Made by a program: the position numbers and the translations under genes. A stretch of 64,000 nucleotides of DNA from Oxyruncus cristatus (taxonomy: Eukaryota > Chordata > Aves > Passeriformes > Cotingidae): contig VXAY01001001.1 of the NCBI GenBank assembly GCA_013399855.1, positions 114,539 through 178,538 on the forward strand, in the 5' to 3' direction. The notes below the pieces were generated by a model, which ran no database searches, had not been told where the DNA came from, and saw only the letters and a list, made by a program, of their open reading frames with translations. Of the stretch, positions 1 through 12,132 are shown one piece after another; position 1 is the stretch's first letter, and each line of letters opens with the position of its first letter.

Positions 1-38
1 GAGAGGAGAGGAGAGGAGAGGAGAGGAGAGGAGAGGAA
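1..38. repeat. (GAGAG)n pentanucleotide microsatellite
   Basis: The window opens inside a pure tandem array of the 5-base purine unit GAGAG, seen for about seven and a half units. Its left edge lies outside the window, so its full length is unknown. It directly abuts the CR1 copy that follows. Confidence 0.95.
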
Positions 39-284
39 TGAAACTGCATCTGAGGAAGTTCAGACTGGACACTGGAAAAAGGTACTTCACTGATAGGGTG
101 GTCAGTCACTGGCTCCCTGGGGTAGCAGTCATGGCACAAAGCCTGTCAAAGTCGAGGGAATGTCTGGGCAATGCTTTTAGTCCTATGGTTTTGTCTTAGG
201 TAGTCCTGTAAGGAGAAAGGAGTTGTGCTCAATGACCCTCGTGAGTCCCTTCCAGCTCAAGGTATGATTGTATAATTCTGTGAT
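39..284 (+). mobile_element. CR1 LINE 3' end, 5'-truncated
   Basis: The segment follows the 3' untranslated end of a CR1 subfamily: a stretch beginning near TTCAGACTGGACACTGGAAA, then a 'cactgg' block, and a tail with GTCCCTTCCAGCTCAAGG followed by ATTCTGTGAT. The order of blocks matches avian CR1 3' ends in + orientation. CR1 copies are normally 5'-truncated during insertion, which explains the absence of reverse transcriptase sequence. The wording differs from the other copies in the window, so it is a separate subfamily. Divergence is considerable. Confidence 0.8.
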
Positions 285-1691
285 CCTCCCCTCTAAACTG
301 TAGTGACTAAAGTTCAATTGATTGCAGGTGAAACAACTAAATAGAAAGTTTTACTGTCTGAAATACTCATCCAATGTCATAAAGTACTTTAGTTATTCCG
401 AGGAGTTACAGATATACTTTGTATAGAAGCAGCGACAAAGTACTCAGGATTCAAAGAGCCATGAATCAATTGTACGGAACTGAGTCTCCAATTTTTCAAA
501 TGAAAAGTATCTGAAATACTCATACAGCTTGATCGTTACAGGTCAGGGATAATGATACATAAATAAAATACTTAACATGTTCATAATCAAAATGTTATTG
601 CTTAAAAAAAAGTTAATTTTACTACTATAATTACAGGCGTTCTAATTACACTATAACAGCCATCAAGGGTCATCTCCCAGTTTCATCCACCAGTCAGCAG
701 TGACACTTCTGCTAACTGCAGGAATGTATATGCTTGTGTGTTTGGAAAAATAATGATAGTTTTAACCTACTTTCAGGACTCTCTCTAAATTATCATGGGC
801 CTCCAATGGTATGAGAAGCTCCACTGAGTGACACAGATTCAGGAGAATCATAACAAGAACCTTGTTGTATTGCAAACACAGGCTGAGCTCTCATTTTGGC
901 TCTCTTGCAGTGGTGATAAATGCATATGAAGTATTATAATCTGTAATAATAAACTGTTAAGGTCTAAACATTATTAAAGATTTATTTACATGGTGACCAT
1001 TTTGAGATGATGTAGCATCCATGGCCTTCCCTAGTCATTGAGAAAGATGGTCTCTTTCAGTGCCCCATGTGTTTGGTGAGAGCCAATAACCATGACAAAA
1101 CAAAATCCTACTTGTCTGTAACAGTTCTGGCCCTATATTATCACACCCAGTTGCCTTGCAATTCTTTAAGTTATACACAACAGTCTAAATATGCACTGTG
1201 AGACCAAAAAGGAGTATTTGCTATTAGAAGTTTCAGTCTTTATGTAAAAAAACACACAGTCTTGAAGCAAACAATTAAGGAGTATGCTTTAAGATGTCTG
1301 CAATGAGAGATATCAAATAACATTCATTAATTCCAGGTAATATTTGCATTTCAATCTTTTCAGGACAGTGAAACCCATCTTGCATCACAGATTCTCAGTA
1401 GCCAATTAAAGATGACGTAAATTGACTCCACTGTCAGTATGTTCTGACTTAGATGCCTAAAGTCATTCCCAGAGGTGGTGGGGTTTTTTTACTTTTCTTA
1501 TTCAGTGTTCCAGATTCAAATCAATTCAGCAGTAACTTCACTCCTTCTTCCTCTGGAGACATTCAGATTTTTGGCCTCTTTTTTTTTTTTTTTTCCTGTG
1601 AGCATCTTCTCACCAATCTATTTCTGAAATGGTAGAGGACCCGCTATCTGTAAAAATTGTCAGTAACTTTAACTTACTTCTGCTTCACCAT
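285..1691. other. No recognised feature; AT-rich DNA
   Basis: About 1.4 kb of AT-rich, CpG-poor sequence with no repeat family or coding region that I recognise. It contains a run of 16 T at 1579-1594. Open frames are 60 codons or shorter and look random. Confidence 0.5.
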
Positions 1692-1877
1692 TGTGACCTC
1701 CCACCCCGAAGGGGAAGGGAGCACCCAATATTTGTAAATACTCATGGTCGAAAGGACTGACAAAAGTCAGAGGGCCCACAAAAACAAAGTTTTATTAGTA
1801 AAGTACTTAGCATGGAAAGTGGTATGTTAGCCCCTGGCCTACTATAGAAGTACACAGCAGTGGGTTTGGGTTAACAC

Positions 1878-1946
1878 GAAAAGAGAGGGAGGGAGGGAGG
1901 GAGGGAAGGAAGGAAGGAAAGGAAGGAAAGAGAGAGAGAAAAAGAG
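1878..1946. repeat. (GGGA)n/(GGAA)n purine microsatellite
   Basis: A nearly uninterrupted purine tract passes from GGGA units to GGAA units and then GA. It lies inside the solo LTR between its polyadenylation signal and U3 part, so it expanded after or within that element. Confidence 0.9.
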
Positions 1947-2329
1947 ATCATCAGTCGTGGTTCCAGCATCAGTCCAGCCAATGGAATGTCCAGGATCCTG
2001 GGGTACACACATGGACTTGGTGGAGGTGCATTTTTATAGATGCATTTTCCCTGCACTGAAGAATTTCTCACTTCCTATGCAAATCAGTTCTTATTCACAG
2101 TCTGTTCTTTCAAATTTTCTGGAAATGGGTTGGAGGGCTTCTGGGACCTTGGGATGTCTTGATCCACCCCTACAGTCTGTGCCCACTTCTCAGCCTCATT
2201 CCTGGGCTTGTTCTGACCATGTTCTGCTTATCTTCAGGAACTACAACAAGAATGTTTGTCCTGGAAAAGTACTGCCCTACCTCTGCATGGCCCCTTCTCC
2301 ATCCACATCTTGTTCTTTCCCACAGCGTG

Positions 2330-2392
2330 TTACTACCAACAACCCTTGTTTATTACCAACAATTCTTGTCTGCTATTACCAGCAATCCTTGG
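2330..2392 (-). repeat. Three imperfect ~22-bp tandem units at LTR 5' end
   Basis: On the + strand three related units begin TTACTACCAACAA, TATTACCAACAAT and TATTACCAGCAAT, starting at 2330, 2351 and 2374. They occupy the first part of U3 in the LTR's own orientation. Tandem repeats in U3 are often enhancer units in retroviruses; that role here is inferred only from position. Confidence 0.6.
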
Positions 2393-2403
2393 TTGGCTCC
2401 ACA

Positions 2404-3544
2404 GCCATATAGCTCTCATTGTTTGAGACATACACATTAAACCCTTCTCTTCTGGGATTCTGCAATTATTATACCAAAGTCTTCAGTTTCCTATGCACTG
2501 ACAGTCTTTCACAGTTTGAAAAAAAAAATTAATCAGACAATTGTTCTAATTTAATGAGAGACTTGGTGGAACCAGGCTCATTTTGGCTATTGAATTGGCT
2601 GACACTTAAGGCTAAGGTCAGTTCATCAGCAGAAGTGGCCGGTCAATACCACGCTCAGCATTTCTGAGAACTCCTACATCAATGGCCATTGACTGCCAAC
2701 AGCTGATAACAAGGACCTGCTCGATAGACATGCTGAGCCTGGCTCTTCCCGAGTCTGCCTCGTGAGTGACAAAGGCATAAATCAGAAATGTCCATATTAT
2801 TGGCAGTTGCAAATTTCAACCAGTCCGGTTCACTTCTCATCTTATTCCTGGTTGCAAACTCACCCACCACACTTCCATCCTTGCTGATAGATGACTTTGT
2901 ATTAGAGATGATGATTTAGGGAATGGTCAAGGAAGAAGAGTTTGGCCACTGAACATGGTTGTATTTCCCATGATGTCTCTTTTTTTCCCTTACAGTCGCC
3001 ACTTTGAAAAACTTTTGTAAGGAGTTTAAAAAAAAAATAAGTTGAAAGTTCCTTATTATTTCATCCCTTTGCAACCTTGAAAACTGAGATATCTTTGCCT
3101 TTCTGTGTCTCAGCTGTGTACAAAATCATAGTAGTAAAATAGGAGCATTTTCCTGTCTGACTGTGGTATTTATTTCCTGTATCTACTATGAATCTAAATA
3201 TTTATATACTTCAAATATCTATCAAAGAAAAGGAGAGAGAGAGAGCAAAATGGAAAGAAAGCTATAATTATAACAAGAGAAGAATATATTATATTAATTA
3301 TTATAATTATAATAAGAGAAGATAGAGATGGGAGAGAGACCTTGTTGTTTAATTAGTCAGTCTACATCCCTTTAAAGGAATCATTGCTTTTCATAATATG
3401 TTTTCCTCAAGATCTGTCCAGTCTCCTCAAAATATTTTAAGCAACAGTTTTTCTATCACATTTCTCCCAAGGTCATTCCTCCCAAGACAATAGATTTCGT
3501 GGCTGGGAACTAAGCCCTGATATACAGACTAGATGTACTCTGAA
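2404..3544. other. Unassigned DNA with a local AT-rich duplication
   Basis: No gene or repeat family is recognised. The part at 2610-2870 has more CpGs than its surroundings but no convincing frame. A 21-base segment starting TATAATTATAA at 3263-3283 is repeated at 3302-3322 with one difference, so about 39 bp was duplicated in tandem. A short (GA)n run lies at 3228-3245. Confidence 0.5.
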
Positions 3545-3672
3545 TCAGAGAATCATTTAGGCTGGAAAAGACCTCTAAGACAATTGAATCCAACTGTTAA
3601 CTCAGCACCATCCTGTTCACCACTAAGCCATGTCCCCAGGTACCACATCCACACACCTTTTGAATGGATTTG
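3545..3672 (-). mobile_element. CR1 LINE 3' end fragment
   Basis: On the + strand the segment begins AGAGAATCATTTAGGCTGG and continues with an 'aaaagacctctaagac' block and a 'ccatgtcccc...accacatccacac' block. That is the reverse complement of the 3' end of the CR1 subfamily also seen at 32666-32950. Only about 128 bp remain, and the family-typical text stops at about 3672. Confidence 0.85.
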
Positions 3673-5391
3673 TAAAATCTTTTCTCATGAACTCTTCATA
3701 TGAAGTGATAACACACTTCTAATAGTTGAGTTCCTAGTGAGGTGTGGTGAAACTCCCCGTATTATTACTTTGCTTCTTATTTACTTCCTGTGAGTTTACT
3801 AGTTAGGAGGTTTTAGGGATTTCTTTTTTTTCCCTTTGTTGTCTTTGTTTGCTTCACTCTATCAATGCAATCAACATAGCTAAATCAAAGTTACACACTG
3901 TACCAATGTCATTTGGCACATTGCTTTAAGATTTGTGTAATTTTGACCTGTGATTAAGGCATAGGTTTAGCATTCTTTAAACTTACTATTCATTTGTTGC
4001 CTCACAGCAAGTAAGGCATATGAGATTTCAGTTTCTCATTTGTGAGTGCAATTTGCAAAGTGAGTGGAAGATACTTCTTTTTTGGCCTATTTGTGCTGTG
4101 AACTCTCCAGGAAAGATTTGAGTAATAGTTAAGAAGCAATCACATGATGAGAAACAGCCAGAAGTTTAAGATAATCACAGTCAGGCTATGATTAATTCTG
4201 ACAAACTGTTTTCTTTGACAAGAAACGCACATTGCTTGTAGTAGAAGAGTCACTAGTTTATTGATTTGAGAAACAAAAAATACTGATACTCTATCTTTGT
4301 TTTGAGTTTCTCGCAGTTGATGTGACAGCTATGTTTTATTGTCTTACAATACCATAAACATTACCAAAACGTTTTGATAATTCATCAGAAAAGTTCTAAA
4401 TAGGCCCAGTTGCGCAACTGATATTTCAAAACAACTGATTTATGCCTTTATATAGTGGTCCCCATGAAACACCAGCACCTGCCTGCACTAATTGAAGCCT
4501 GGGATCCCAAATTATCATTGTTCACAGAACTCAGATCAGAAGTAGCTATTTTCAGTATAAAAATAAACAACCCTACGTATGAAAGCCCAGAGATCACTTT
4601 TTAAGGCAGAATATGTTCTCTAGACAGAGAAAGTAATTCACTGATTTGCTCCACTTCTATACAGTGATGTCATGAAAAAAACAATGTCTTGAAGCCTGAG
4701 GTTAACTAGGTTTGAGACTTTTTTTAATAAAACTGATATGATTCAACAGAAAGTTGCAAATTTAGTAGTACATTAGTTTTGAAATAATGAAAAATATTTG
4801 ACTACAAACAAGTTAAATTATAATAAAAGCAAAGGACAAACAAATTGATTTGGTTTGTGGTATAAATTTCAATCCACTGAAAAGGAGCCCAATCCTTCAC
4901 AGGAAAAGTTGAATTGTATAGCTTGAAATCAATTGATTTTTTTTTTCCTTTTGTATTCCACCTTAAATCAACAGTCCAAAAATACAGTTAGTTTTGTTGC
5001 ACAGTTTTAATATCCATGCTGGAGCTAATGGAATTCTGCAAGGCCAGGTATCACTAATCTTTCCTTTTCAGCCATTCATGAGGAAAGTACATTAAGTGGT
5101 GGAGGTAATGATCTCATCCAACCTTAACAGTAAGTTTCAGCGTGAGTTTTTTACACACTTTGTATACAATGGGTTTCTCATTCAGTCAGTGTGGGGAGTA
5201 AAACTTATCTGATGAAACACCCATGCGCATTTGGGCTAAGTAATGGACAGTTAGTTAACATATGCAATAAAACACAAGATGCACCAGCCTGCACTAACAA
5301 AGATTTCTGAATCCCTTTTGTGACTGTAGCTCAGGTTCCTTCCACCTGAAAGGAATGGGGCTCACATTATTCCCTTCAAATACACCAATAC
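3673..5391. other. No recognised feature; AT-rich DNA
   Basis: About 1.7 kb of AT-rich sequence with short A and T runs. No CR1, LTR or coding signature was recognised, and open frames are very short. Confidence 0.5.
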
Positions 5392-5874
5392 TCAGATTAA
5401 TTTCTGGTACTTTCTGTGAACCTTACCCAGCAAAGGATACTTTCTGTCATAGCAGAAAGTTTTGATAAACGTTTCCTTTTCTGCTTCCTTTTTCCTCAAA
5501 GAGCAGAGTTTTTCACTGATAAGAAAATTTCTGTATAGGCAAGTGTAACATCCTTGGAACCAGTTGAGGTTTGGAATTGCCTCAGAAGTTTTCTTCTTCA
5601 ACTGGTGGCCAAGCAGGATAATTTGGCTTAATGGTGCCACTTCAGCACAAACTTCTTTGGCAGTCATTGCAAACATTTCCAGAATCGGAAACAGGTGTTT
5701 CACCATGCTTCACTGGGCAGAATGAAGAACAGTTCCCTCCCTGGTGTCACTGTACATGATGTATTCAATGATTGCTACTTTCTGATCAAGAATATGCGCG
5801 CTCATGTAGTAGAAAGCAATCCATCTGGTTTTGTAGTCGGGAATGAGTTGTTGAAATAGAAAGTCATTACTTTG
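5392..5874 (-). pseudogene. Coding-like relic, unrecognised
   Basis: On the - strand one frame stays open for 161 codons except for a single TGA at 5710-5712, with stops at both outer edges. The upper part (5713-5874) reads FLFQQLIPDYKTRWIAFYYM and onward. The lower part (5392-5706) starts at an ATG with A at -3 and G at +4. Residue content is protein-like, mixing hydrophobic, aromatic and charged residues. A pyrimidine tract ending CCCAG at 5713-5717 could be a splice acceptor, and GG|GTAAGG near 5427 could be a donor. Candidates are a decayed exon, a retroposed gene copy or chance. I do not recognise the family. The frame is seen; a coding origin is inferred and uncertain. Confidence 0.3.
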
Positions 5875-6176
5875 TCAAGGAGGAGGGGAGTAGTGTCTGG
5901 CAATAAGGCTGGCTGAACATGTTTTGCTTAACTTTAAAACCAGCTGAATACTGGAAATATGGGTAGAATGTATGAGGGTTGGAGTTTTTTTCATATAGGG
6001 GAAGCATATGTATGTGGGAAGAAAAAAGAAGTTGAAAGATGAAAATTTAATTAAAAGGAATTTAAAATAAAAAAAATTATGAGAGTCAAGTTTTTATATC
6101 CAGTGTCTGTTATTGTTCTAGAGGAAATGTAGTTCTGCTGACTAATGTCAGATGAGGTTTTAATTATGCAGATAAA

Positions 6177-7082
6177 ATCACAGTATGGTTTGGGTTGGAA
6201 ATGAATGTTAAAGGTCATCTAGTCAAACCCCACTGCAATAAGCCAGGACACTTGCAAGTAGATCAGGTTTTCAGAGTCTTCTCTAGCCTACCTTGAATGT
6301 TTCCAGGGATGAGGCCCACCTCTCTGGGCAACCTGTGCCAGTTCTTACCATAGGCATTGTAAAAAAATGTCTTCCTTATATCTAGCCTGAATCTACCCTC
6401 TGTTATTTTGAGACTGTTACACCTTGTCCTTTCACAACAGGCCCTTTTAAAAATGTTGCCCCCATCTTTTTTACAACCCCCTTCTGAATATTGAAAGGCC
6501 ACACTGAGTTCTCCCTGGAATCTTCTCCAGGCTGAACCCCAACTCACTCAGTCTGCCTTCAGACCAGAGGTACTCCAGCCCTTTGATAATTTTTGTGGGC
6601 TTGCCATGGACTTGCTTCAACAGGTCCATGTCTTTCTTGTGCTGAGGAATCCAGAGCTGGACCTGGTACTCCAGCTGGGGTCTCATGAGAATGGAGCAGA
6701 GGGACAGAATCACCTCCCTCGGTATGCTAACCACGCCTCCTTTCTGGGCTGCAGGTGCACTTTTCCATGCCTTTCATGTCCAGCCATTCATCCACTCACA
6801 CCCCGAAGTCCTTCTCAGCAGGGTAGTTGTCAATCCATTCATTACCCAGCCTATAGTTGATACCAGATGTTCCCCTGACCCAGGTACAGGACCTTACTCT
6901 TGTCCTTACTCATAAGGTTCCCATGGGCACTCTTCTCAAGCTTGTCCAGGTCCCTCTGGATTGCTCCCTTTCCTTCCAGCCTGTTGACCACCACACAGCT
7001 TGGTGTCATCAGCAAACTTGCTGAGGGTGAGCTCAATCCCACTGTCTGTGTCTTTGATGAAGGTACTGAACACAACTGGACA
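6177..7082 (-). mobile_element. CR1 LINE 3' part with decayed ORF2 end
   Basis: At about 0.9 kb this is the longest CR1 copy in the window. The + strand starts ATCACAGTATGGTTTGGG, the reverse complement of a CR1 3' end. Reading the - strand from 7082 downwards, it passes through the C-terminal part of the CR1 ORF2 reverse transcriptase. At about 6851-6990 there is a DLDKLEKSAHGNLM-like block, and at about 6471-6734 blocks resembling RPQLEYQVQLW and EGRLSELGFSLEK. These match the RT/thumb-side text of avian CR1. Frameshifts split the frame and the 5' two-thirds of ORF2 and all of ORF1 are missing, so it cannot move by itself. Confidence 0.92.
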
Positions 7083-8559
7083 TAAAGCCCACTTTTAGAA
7101 TACTCCCGTCAATGCAGCAGTCACACCAGAAAGCCTGCATTACTCTACTTTACCAGAAATACCCGATTTCCTCTTCCAAATATAGAAAAATATTTTAACT
7201 ACTGTCTTGTGACAGCAGTTGGCAAATGCTGCCTTCCCTAAGGGTGATCACAGTGTACAATGTAACACCTGCATTACCTAGAAAAGCTCAAAATTGGCTT
7301 TTGATGAAGAGAAGGGGAGAATGATTTTGTGATGAATGGCATTCAGCACAATGTAGTGGTGGTGGCCATGGGAAAGGGACTCAGGAATCAGAACTAATGT
7401 TTGCGCCTAAGAAACACAGAAAATAACTTCCCAGGATAGCTACTTCTATTTATTAGAAGCAGGTCTAACTTTATTGTCGTTATGTTCTTTTTTTCTAATA
7501 AATGGGTAAAAGCGCTCTTTTACTTCTTTTTACTTCAAGAATTATACTAAAAATCAGTGCCCTGCCACTGTGAATTCAACACAGTGGTAGCATATCATAA
7601 ATCACTGTGATTCTATTGGGCTCTAATGTATCTTTTTGCCTCGATGAAATGTACCTTTTTGTACAGCAAATTTGGTATCTTAGACCTAAAATTCTTTCTG
7701 CCTTCTGTTTTTCTGTTATTTTCTTTCATGCAGATAGATAAAGAGGCAATCATAGAGGAACTATGGAGTACACCTTGCAGAAGAAGGAAAAATACAAATT
7801 AAAGTAACAGTCAGTAACAGCAAACTCACTTTAATAGTTCTTCTATTCACTGAAGAAGATATTATTAAGGAAATATGAATATTTTGAGATAAGTTATTTA
7901 AAGAACATGGAGAAGTATTATGTTTTTTTTCTAGTTCAAAAGACCACAGTGAATGCTTGAAGGACATAATCTTAAATTTACAGCCTGTATTAAAGTTGAA
8001 AATGTATAAAATTCAGCACATGAATTCAAGAAAGTAAAAAAAAAAAAAAAAAGAAAAGAAAAATGGACAAGAGAGATAACGTGCAATTTCTTACCTTATT
8101 AGTCTCTTCCTTCATGTGGAAAAATAAAAAAGACTTTGCTTATTTAGTATAGAAACATGACTGCTAGGAATTCGGATGCAACTGACACATCCTTAGTCTG
8201 AGTGCATCTGGGAATCACGAGATCTTACAGATTCAAGGATGATTTGTAAATTGTCAGACCAGTTCTATTGATATTTTAGTACTACCTCTCAGAAAGGGAA
8301 AACTGGGTAAGTAAATTTGCATGAGGAGAAGACTAGATGGGCTATCCCATGGTGATGTTATCAGTTGGATATATCCTCAACAACAGTAAAAACATCCTCC
8401 AAACCCTGAAAATTGTTTTAATAAACTATCCTTACGCCTGTGATCATAGAAATTTATTTAGGCAGAAGCAAACCAGCAGCCTGCCTTGTGAAATTCCCAC
8501 ACAATCATGAATTGTCTCACAGAGGAGGACACTCCATGTCTGGCAGAGTCTTGAGTTAT
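7083..8559. other. No recognised gene; A-run at 8037-8052
   Basis: AT-rich sequence. The only clear internal feature is a run of about 16 A at 8037-8052, continued by AAGAAAAGAAAA. It is not preceded by a recognised retroposed element. Frames up to 77 codons look random. Confidence 0.45.
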
Positions 8560-8931
8560 TGTTGTGGTTTAACCCCAGCCAAGAGCAAAACATCACCCAG
8601 CCACTCACTGCTCCCCTGCAGTGGGATGGAGGAGAGGAGCAGAGGGGTAAAAGTGAGAGAACTCACGGTTTGAGACAAAGACAGGTTGAAAGGTAAAGCA
8701 AAAAGCCACATTCACAAGCAAAGCAAAACAGGGAATCTATCCACCACTTCCCATGGGCAGGCAGGTGTTCGGCCATCTCCAGGAAAGCCAAACCCTATCA
8801 TGTGTAGTGGGGGTTTGAGAAGACAAACACTGTAACTGCAAATGTGTCACCCCTATTTCCTTCTTTCTCCAGATTTATATACTGAGAATGCCACCATACA
8901 GTATGGAATACCCATAGGATATGGATTAAAA
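8560..8931 (-). mobile_element. Partial ERV LTR (family shared with 58630-58917)
   Basis: The + strand begins TGTTGTGGTTTAACCCCAGC, the reverse complement of the 3' end of an LTR family I recognise as common in bird genomes. It continues with blocks such as CTTCCCATGGGCAGGCAGG and GGCCATCTCCAGGAAAGC. On the - strand a TATATAAA box is present at 8874-8881. The expected polyadenylation signal region near 8685 is degraded. The rest of U3 beyond about 8931 is missing, where the sequence turns into an A-rich tract. No internal viral genes are present. Confidence 0.75.
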
Positions 8932-10566
8932 AAAAAAACAAAAAACAAACTATCAATTAGAGATTATAGTATAGGCTAAATAGAGGCATCACAATTGTTT
9001 GCCCTGCTCATACTTGCTTCTATGCATCCACTTTCAGCTGTGGTTGAAAACAAAATGGAGGACTAAATAGGCAGTTTTCTAAACCAGTACAGACATTTTT
9101 TATGTCTGCTTAGAGTTTAGAAGCAACAAGTCTTGTCTTTAAAAGCATAATTTTATGCCATTCTCGGGACATACAGAATAAAGCAATTAACTTATACTTA
9201 GTTTTAAAATATCTTCCAGAAATATCAGAAGTTTACTTTTTGCTTCCATTTTTCAGCCAAGTAAACTGGACTTACAAAAAGAAGAGAAATACTTGGTTTT
9301 ATTGTTCAGAGTTTTATTGTAGAATTAGTTTGGTGAGTAGAATCCATTTTGTTACACAGATAATAGGAAAAGACTTCAGATGAAAAAATTTTATCAGAGT
9401 TTCAGGGAACAGAGATACCCATGATGTCATTTGCGGCTGTACAATTTCTTTCCCATCAGCTTGTCAGCCCATATTAATGTTTGCTTTTGTCAGTATGGAA
9501 CTTGTTAAACATGGCAGGAAACTTGGGAGAGTAATATGCGCTGCAATTTATTCTTATCCCATCACAGTCTGCAGTGAGAGTGACTTTACCCTTACACATC
9601 AGATTTTGTTGGGGAAGGAAGATGTTGGGATTTTGTTTTTCCCCATTAAGTTAATGCAGAAGAATCTAATAAAACTTGCACTGTTCCTTGCAAAATAATA
9701 AAAGCATAAATGAGATGTGTCAGACAGACCCCATTGTATATTCATGCAGGCATCTACAGCTATTCTGGTGCACAGCTAAAAAAACAACCCTGCATTGTTT
9801 ACAGTATTTTTTTTATTGATGTAAATGAGCAATTGAAACTAAATTACTGAGACGGGCTTTCTTCCTATTGCAGTTTGACTCACCCATATGCTCCTAAAAG
9901 GAAATCTTTTCTACTCAGGCCAAAAATCCCAGAGAAGAATAATTGATGAAATATGAATCTATCAATTTCTTTGAAGGAAAGGGGATTGTTTTTACAGTCT
10001 TGCATATTTTGATCCCTCCTCACCTTTTATGACATTCACAGGGTGTCAGCTAGAATTAGTGTCATGAGATATAGGAACAGTTTGAAACAATCAAAGCTTC
10101 TTTTTTAGAAGAATACAGAATCTTCGGAGAAAGCCTCTAAACATATGGTGTTTAGACAGGTGCTCTGTAAAATACAACTTTCCTCAGGTGAAGCTGCTGT
10201 CAATGCTTTTAATCAAAAAACTATAAAAAATTACATTGTTTGTCCTCTTGCTTTCCCCTCTCCCTTGATTTTCTTTTTTTTTTATTTTATGAAAGGTGTG
10301 TTTCCATGTGTGTGTTTTTTCACAAAATGAAAGAAGAAGGAGGGCAGTGGAGGGAAAAAAAGGATAAATTATTCTAAACTCAACCTATGAAGTATAAGGA
10401 AATTACGGTGGTCTTTCACTCACTGACAATCCCTAAGAGCTCTCATCAACCTCTTTTAAGGTGGCTGAGCAGCAGCATGGAAGTGCTAGGAACCAACTGT
10501 AAGATCTGTTGAACATAAGAGGAATATAGGTCTTGCTTTTGGTTTGCACTTAAAAGAAGGTAAATG

Positions 10567-10665
10567 GTGTGTGTATATGTGTGTGTTTGTATATATGCAG
10601 TTCTATCTGTGTCTCTCTCTATATATACATATATATGTATACACATATATACATATATAGACACA
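10567..10665. repeat. (TG)n/(TA)n microsatellite cluster
   Basis: Alternating pyrimidine-purine sequence: GTGTGTATATGTGTGTG, then TATATATGCAG and, after a short CT-rich gap, ATATATACATATATATGTAT and related text. The TA part is nearly self-complementary. It is a simple repeat with no coding content. Confidence 0.9.
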
Positions 10666-12132
10666 GATCTGTCCCACTGCAGAGTTTTCATTGTCATTAC
10701 TGGGACATCAGTTATTCTCCTCTAAATTTACTACTCAATTACTACTGAATTCTAACAAATTTGTGCCCCAGAAGTCCTGCAGTGTGTCTTCTTACTCTCT
10801 GAGTTGAGTCTAAGATTCCAAGTGTCCCTAGAATTTCACAGTGCAAATGCAATTCACAGAATGTAGGTTCTGAGGAAAAGGTCCCTAAGAACCAGACAAA
10901 AAGTGAAAGTGCCATTCTTCTCCAGATTGACTCACCTGATCTTAGGCTTCTGTATGCAATGCCTACATTTGTGCTACATGTCCAAGCTCCCGTTAGACAT
11001 CAAGACAATCTGGGTTTACAAGTACATATATCTAGAATCCTGTGGATCATTCAAGGCATCTCCATGCAGTTGACAATGGGGACAAATTGCGTGCAGGAGC
11101 CCCGGGCCATTTTGCAGACCCATTTGGGTCCATTCCAGAGTATTCTATAATTCTAATTCTGGGAGATATCTGGTGGTGAGGGAGGATGACCTAAAGCTTT
11201 TGAGATATTCCTGGGCACGTGTCTGTGCTACTGAGTCAAGCCTGTACCCAATACAGCCAACAGGGCACTGCCTGCAGCTCATTTAAAATAGGTTCTACTT
11301 GCTGGTCATCTGAAAGATGGTCTCCCTTTACCAGATCTCTACTGACTGCAATGAGAACAGGCATTCCTAGACAGAGTGTGCAGAACTGAATACACCACTG
11401 CCAAAATTCAGTTGTCTTACTCTGATAATAGATCTAACTGTAGAGGCACAATTTAGCTGCAGAGATACAGGTGTCTAATGCTATGTAAAATACCCTTGCT
11501 CAGCCTCCTCTGCCTTTAGGCATTAATGTCCTGTAGGTCAGTGTCTCCAGTGTCCAAACCCAGGTGCTGGTCAGGGAGGCTCTGCAGAATTGGCCTGTGT
11601 GGGAAGAGGCACAATGCCCTGTGCTGGACACTGCTGGTTTCAGCCAGCTCCAAATCCCCACTTCAGGGCACAGCTCAGTCCAAAACTATGCTTTCCTCCA
11701 GTCTGGATTTGACTGATATCTCAAAGCACCCCACTCTATTAAAATGTCCAATCTCAACACTCAAGTTCCTTAGAGACTTAAAATCCCACTTCCACCTGCT
11801 GGTGTCTCAGTCCTGCCATTTTCCTCTTCAATATGCATTTTTAAAGCTACCCTCAAAATAAATATTCTACTCTATAATTTTCTATAATAATTTGAGTACT
11901 AACAGCAAGCACAAGATGCATCAGAAGCTGCCAATTTATTGTGAAAAAAGGACAGGGAAATATTGTGTCCTGTAGCAAGATGACACCCTGAGGCTTAAAA
12001 CATTCAGTCAATCTTTTTAGACTGCTGCCTCTCCAGATAAGATCTGCTTTATTTTTGTTTTATAATAGCTAAGTGATTATGGCTTCATTTCCAGCTGGAT
12101 TTTTTGCCACTGGTGTTATGCAAGTAATAATT

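Larger units (their letters stand above)
1692..2403 (-). mobile_element. Probable solo LTR of an endogenous retrovirus
   Basis: Read on the - strand, the segment starts TGTGGAGCC and ends GGTCACA, the TG...CA ends expected of a retroviral LTR, with a length of 712 bp. An AATAAA polyadenylation signal lies at 1791-1796 on the same strand, about 100 bp before the 3' end, as in the R region of an LTR. The flanks are GCCAT and ACCAT on the + strand, a 5-bp target-site duplication with one mismatch. No gag, pol or env-like frame lies on either side, so this looks like a solo LTR left by recombination. The family was not identified. The terminal bases and signals are seen; the solo-LTR reading is inferred. 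Confidence 0.65.

Noticed and set aside
2618..2870. Two overlapping 63-64 codon frames on the - strand in a CpG-bearing patch
   Set aside because: No recognised protein content and no splice signals that would define an exon.
11120..11156. Possible + strand CR1 tail
   Set aside because: Only about 35 bases resemble the tail and the preceding sequence does not follow CR1.
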